42,582 nt of DNA. Origin: JAVEYA01 sp034003745 (GTDB taxonomy: Bacteria; Bacillota; Peptococcia; DRI-13; PHAD01). Shown here piece by piece: positions 40,068-42,582 of the stretch. Position 1 is the first letter of the stretch. Every line of letters starts with the position of its first letter. A program made the position numbers and the translations under genes. The stretch covers positions 1 through 42,582 of the forward strand of contig JAVEYA010000008.1 in assembly GCA_034003745.1 (NCBI GenBank), written 5' to 3'. Under the pieces are notes generated by a model. It saw only the letters and a list, made by a program, of their open reading frames with translations, made no database searches and was not told the DNA's origin.

Positions 40068-40489
40068 GTGGATTCATTCATCCCTTAAAGCTTGTAGATG
40101 TTCAAGCAGATATAGTACAAAATGACGACGAGTCTGGCTACCTGATAAACGACGGAAAGGATACCGTTTACTATAAATTAACACAACCCAATTACAGTTT
40201 GAAATTTGAAAATATGCCCATCAGCTTTATTAACAAACCTGATAGAAATAATGATATTTGGATTGAACCTAAAGAAGAATTACAGAGCCTTTTAGCAGAG
40301 GATATCTTTGCCCAGCCGGCTAGTCAAGGTTTCTCCAGAAGGGGTAACGAGACAAAGATAGAACTTGTCTATACGATTGGGTCCATTGACCCGGAAAGAG
40401 AATATCGCAGCATTAATCCGCCTCCCCTAGAGCTTTTAGAAGAGATTAAGGATTCATTATATAATGCTGATTTAGTCATTAAAAATTAA
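40064..40489 (+). pseudogene. Decayed membrane protein gene, C-terminal part (or separate hypothetical)
   Basis: This 141-residue ORF begins at TTG 40064, overlapping the previous stop by 4 bp, with no ribosome site. The upstream membrane helix continues naturally into it after a -1 shift (VFIS|LSGFIHPLKLV), so it is probably the soluble C-terminal domain of the same protein. It is rich in Asp, Glu and Asn, with no recognised motif. Alternatively it is translated by stop-start coupling at TTGA. Confidence 0.5.
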
Positions 40490-40584
40490 CGATAAGGATA
40501 TAAAACGTTTTAATTTACTTGTTTATAAAGTGAAATAATTACTATAACACTTTGTTCCCACAAGATCGCGGTCTGATAGGATGA

Positions 40585-40642
40585 GGGACATGTTAATGCG
40601 CTGAATCCGCGACACATCCCCGGCTAAGTAGCCGAAATGTCC
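40585..40642. other. Branched inverted-repeat element
   Basis: GGGACAT (40585-40591) pairs with ATGTCC (40637-40642), enclosing a GCG/CGC stem and a perfect CGGCT/AGCCG hairpin (40621-40634). It is GC-rich within the AT-rich gap 40490-40681, which holds no gene I can support. It may be an end of a lost insertion sequence. Confidence 0.3.
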
Positions 40643-40681
40643 TTAATTAGAAGAAAAAGTACTGAAAATCAGTACTTGAAA

Positions 40682-40951
40682 TCAAATATATTCAGATATA
40701 GCTTTTCTTGTATTAAAGAAGTAATGGATAATAATCTGCTTATTGAGTTCATCGATGTCAAAAACCAGTTTGAACGGGTCTTCTATCAAATAATAATAAA
40801 GATTGGCTTTTTTAGCTTTCAATGCACAGAAGCCGGGATTATATTTTAAGGTTTGCGTAAGATGAAAATCAAGTTCTACGGCGACTCTTTCGGCAAAAGA
40901 TTCACTTTTTTGTGACCAGAAATCAAGTTCAGTGATTGATATCACCTTCAA
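40682..40951 (-). pseudogene. ParE/RelE-like toxin remnant beside the IS66 end
   Basis: The 89-residue ORF ends with LYYYLIEDPFKLVFDIDELNKQIIIHYFFNTRK, which resembles the sheet-core of ParE/RelE toxins. The N-terminus lacks the usual basic opening helix, and the only start is a TTG at 40951, 15 bp from the IS66 end. The insertion has probably removed its 5' part and any antitoxin. Weak similarity; could be another small protein. Confidence 0.35.
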
Positions 40952-40965
40952 AATTAATATCTATC

Positions 40966-42582
40966 GTAAGCGTCAAACCGCCGGTCACTCCCGATTCCAA
41001 GGAAGTAGACTTTCAACATCCGCGCCATTCGGGGCCTCGGTGAAAACTTTTGTCAGGTACTCGAACGGCAGAAGCCCATTTTCCTTGGCGGAAACGATCA
41101 GGCTGTAATAGACTGCACTGGCCCTCGCACCGTTGGGCGTATTGGAAAAAAGCCAATTCTTTCGCCCCATCACAAAGGGACGGATGGAGTTTTCCGCACG
41201 GTTATTGCTGATTTCCAACCTGCCGTCTAGCAAATAGGCTTTCAGATATTTGCGTTGGCTTTGGGAGTAATAGACTGCCTTTCCCAGCAAAGACTTTGGC
41301 AACGCACGAAGTGAATCCGCCCACGCGAAGAATTCGTCCATCAGCGGCTTGCTTAGCCGTTCCCGCCCTTTCCGACGTTCTTCAGAGGACAGTAAAGCGA
41401 ACTGTTTCTCCAAATGAAACAGTTTATCACAATAAGCGACTCCTTTGGCGGCGTTGGAGGTGTCTCGTTTATCTTTCGGCAGTGTTTGCAGCATTTCGTC
41501 GAATTTCCGGCGCAGATGAGCCCAGCAGCCGACAACGGTTATCCGATCGGGCAGCTTGTGGTAGCCGTCATAGCCGTCCGCATGGAGAAAACCTGTGAAG
41601 TCCTTTAAAAATGCTTCCGGGTGGGTGTGCTTTCGGTCTCGTTGGTAGTCATACAGCACTATCTGGCGCAGTGCCTCGCCGCTTGTGCGGTAGAGCCACA
41701 TGTAGCTCTTGCTCTGGGCGGGCTTGCCGTCCTCACGCAGCACCTGCAGCGTGGTTTCATCCGCGTGAAGGACTTGCTGCCGGCATAATCGCCTTTTCAT
41801 CTCTTGGTATATCGGCTCCAGCCAATCCGCACAGGCTTTGATGAGCCAGTTGGACATGGTCTGGCGGGAAAGCAAAATGCCGCTTAGCGCCCATTCCTGC
41901 TCCTGGCGGTACAGCGGGCTGCCCATCACAAATTTCTGCGCGGCGATGTGTGCGACCGCTTCCGGCGAAGCAAACCCGCCCTTAATAACGGGCCCGGGCA
42001 TATCCGCCTTGACAATCGGCACACGTCCGGAGGTTTCCTCACAGTGGCGGCAAGCGTAAACGTGCCGCACATGGCGTATAATTACAGCCTTGGCCGGAAT
42101 AATTTTCAGTTCCTCGCGGGTATCCTCACCCATTTTGTGCAGACAAGAGCCGCAATCAGGACAGACACGTTTTTCTGTCGGCAGTTCGTGCATAATGATC
42201 TCGACAGGCAAATCCTCCGGCAGTTTGTCGGTGGTCAGGCGGGTTTTCTTACGGTAATGCGCCTTGACTTCGGTGATTTCCGGCTCCGGCGCGGCCAACT
42301 CCGCGGACTGCTCCGCCTCGTTGAACAGGTAGAGCTGATAAAGATTGGTTTGTTCGCTGGAGGCGCCGAATTGTTTATGCTTGGCCAGGCGTAACTGTTC
42401 CATAAGCCACTGAACCTGATGCCGCAGCTCATCGTTTTCCGCCTTTAAGGCTTCATTGGTTTTGAGTAAATTTTCAACCGAAATCTCTTGTGTTTGCATA
42501 CTCTAATTATACCGGAAAAGCCGCATGAAATCTAGGAAAACCGGCATTTTTCCCTCGCTATTTTACGAGACTTTGCGCTCGA
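40966..42582 (-). mobile_element. IS66-family insertion sequence (continues beyond the window)
   Basis: One terminal inverted repeat starts at 40966 with GTAAGCGTCAAACCGCC; GTAAGCG is the usual IS66-family end. tnpC fills most of the element. The other end, and tnpA/tnpB, which usually lie upstream of tnpC, would be past 42582. The adjacent TATCTATC (40958-40965) is the candidate 8-bp target duplication. Sequence 42500-42582 is upstream DNA of tnpC with no complete ORF. Confidence 0.8.
40985..42499 (-). CDS. tnpC: IS66-family transposase TnpC
   Basis: DDE transposase of 504 residues. An N-terminal leucine-zipper-like coiled coil (about residues 1-45) precedes a zinc finger (CPDCGSCL...CRHC). 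The catalytic domain has VLHADETTLQVL and LHADGYDGYHKL (two Asp) and NNRAENSIRPFVMGRKNWLFS with the catalytic Glu. Full-length and uninterrupted, so probably active if tnpA/tnpB exist. ATG 42499. GC content differs from the AT-rich accessory genes beside it, in keeping with a separate origin. Confidence 0.95.
   Translation of the reverse strand: MQTQEISVENLLKTNEALKAENDELRHQVQWLMEQLRLAKHKQFGASSEQTNLYQLYLFNEAEQSAELAAPEPEITEVKAHYRKKTRLTTDKLPEDLPVEIIMHELPTEKRVCPDCGSCLHKMGEDTREELKIIPAKAVIIRHVRHVYACRHCEETSGRVPIVKADMPGPVIKGGFASPEAVAHIAAQKFVMGSPLYRQEQEWALSGILLSRQTMSNWLIKACADWLEPIYQEMKRRLCRQQVLHADETTLQVLREDGKPAQSKSYMWLYRTSGEALRQIVLYDYQRDRKHTHPEAFLKDFTGFLHADGYDGYHKLPDRITVVGCWAHLRRKFDEMLQTLPKDKRDTSNAAKGVAYCDKLFHLEKQFALLSSEERRKGRERLSKPLMDEFFAWADSLRALPKSLLGKAVYYSQSQRKYLKAYLLDGRLEISNNRAENSIRPFVMGRKNWLFSNTPNGARASAVYYSLIVSAKENGLLPFEYLTKVFTEAPNGADVESLLPWNRE

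Overview
The window is chromosomal DNA from an anaerobic, endospore-forming member of the Bacillota (Clostridia). It carries spoIIGA-sigE-sigG, a YlmC/YmxH sporulation protein, the oxygen-sensitive class III ribonucleotide reductase NrdD/NrdG, SepF/DivIVA-type division genes, and Firmicutes-style LexA, Pho and MazE control sites. The genus cannot be read from the sequence. Bases 1 to about 36,380 look like a GC-balanced core. From about 36,400 to the end the DNA is visibly AT-richer and accessory, ending inside an IS66-family insertion sequence.

Layout. (1) ftsZ (16-1062). (2) A DNA-repair block (1159-7196): a radical SAM/DUF4130 pair on the minus strand whose promoter carries two LexA-like boxes; on the plus strand an EndoQ-like endonuclease whose UvrD helicase partner is split by two opposite frame changes; and an Ogt-type alkyltransferase. 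(3) A MazEF toxin-antitoxin pair (7283-7881). (4) The sporulation sigma cassette spoIIGA-sigE, a GNAT acetyltransferase, and sigG behind a recognisable sigma-F promoter (8045-11201). (5) A class A penicillin-binding protein and a YlmC-type protein (11422-14159). (6) nrdR-nrdD-nrdG behind two identical NrdR-like boxes 31 bp apart (14248-17434). (7) An AbrB-type membrane protein, an unrecognised protein, two CAP-domain proteins and a cysteine-rich protein that may belong to the spore coat (17518-22226). (8) pgeF, phoP, phoR, then a Pho-box promoter driving pstB-phoU without pstSCA (22313-26820). (9) A division cluster: HlyD-like protein, yggS, sepF, proC, yggT, divIVA, yggU, ileS (26995-33980). 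(10) A BaiN-like flavoprotein and an unrecognised anchored protein (34103-36378).

(11) Accessory tail (36558-42582): an HsdR_N-type nuclease, a 31-codon ORF and a TIR-domain gene form a tightly packed candidate defence operon, although the TIR gene has an in-frame TAA ahead of its TIR domain. A Phd/RelE toxin-antitoxin pair, a decayed membrane-protein gene, a ParE-like remnant and IS66 follow.

The most noteworthy points are the SOS-controlled repair block, in which a radical SAM pair sits beside an endonuclease for deaminated bases; the HsdR_N/TIR operon; the orphan pstB-phoU with a textbook Pho box; and a small palindromic repeat that occurs three times, once in frame inside a gene. All functions are assigned by reading the sequence and recalling protein families. 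No database search was run.
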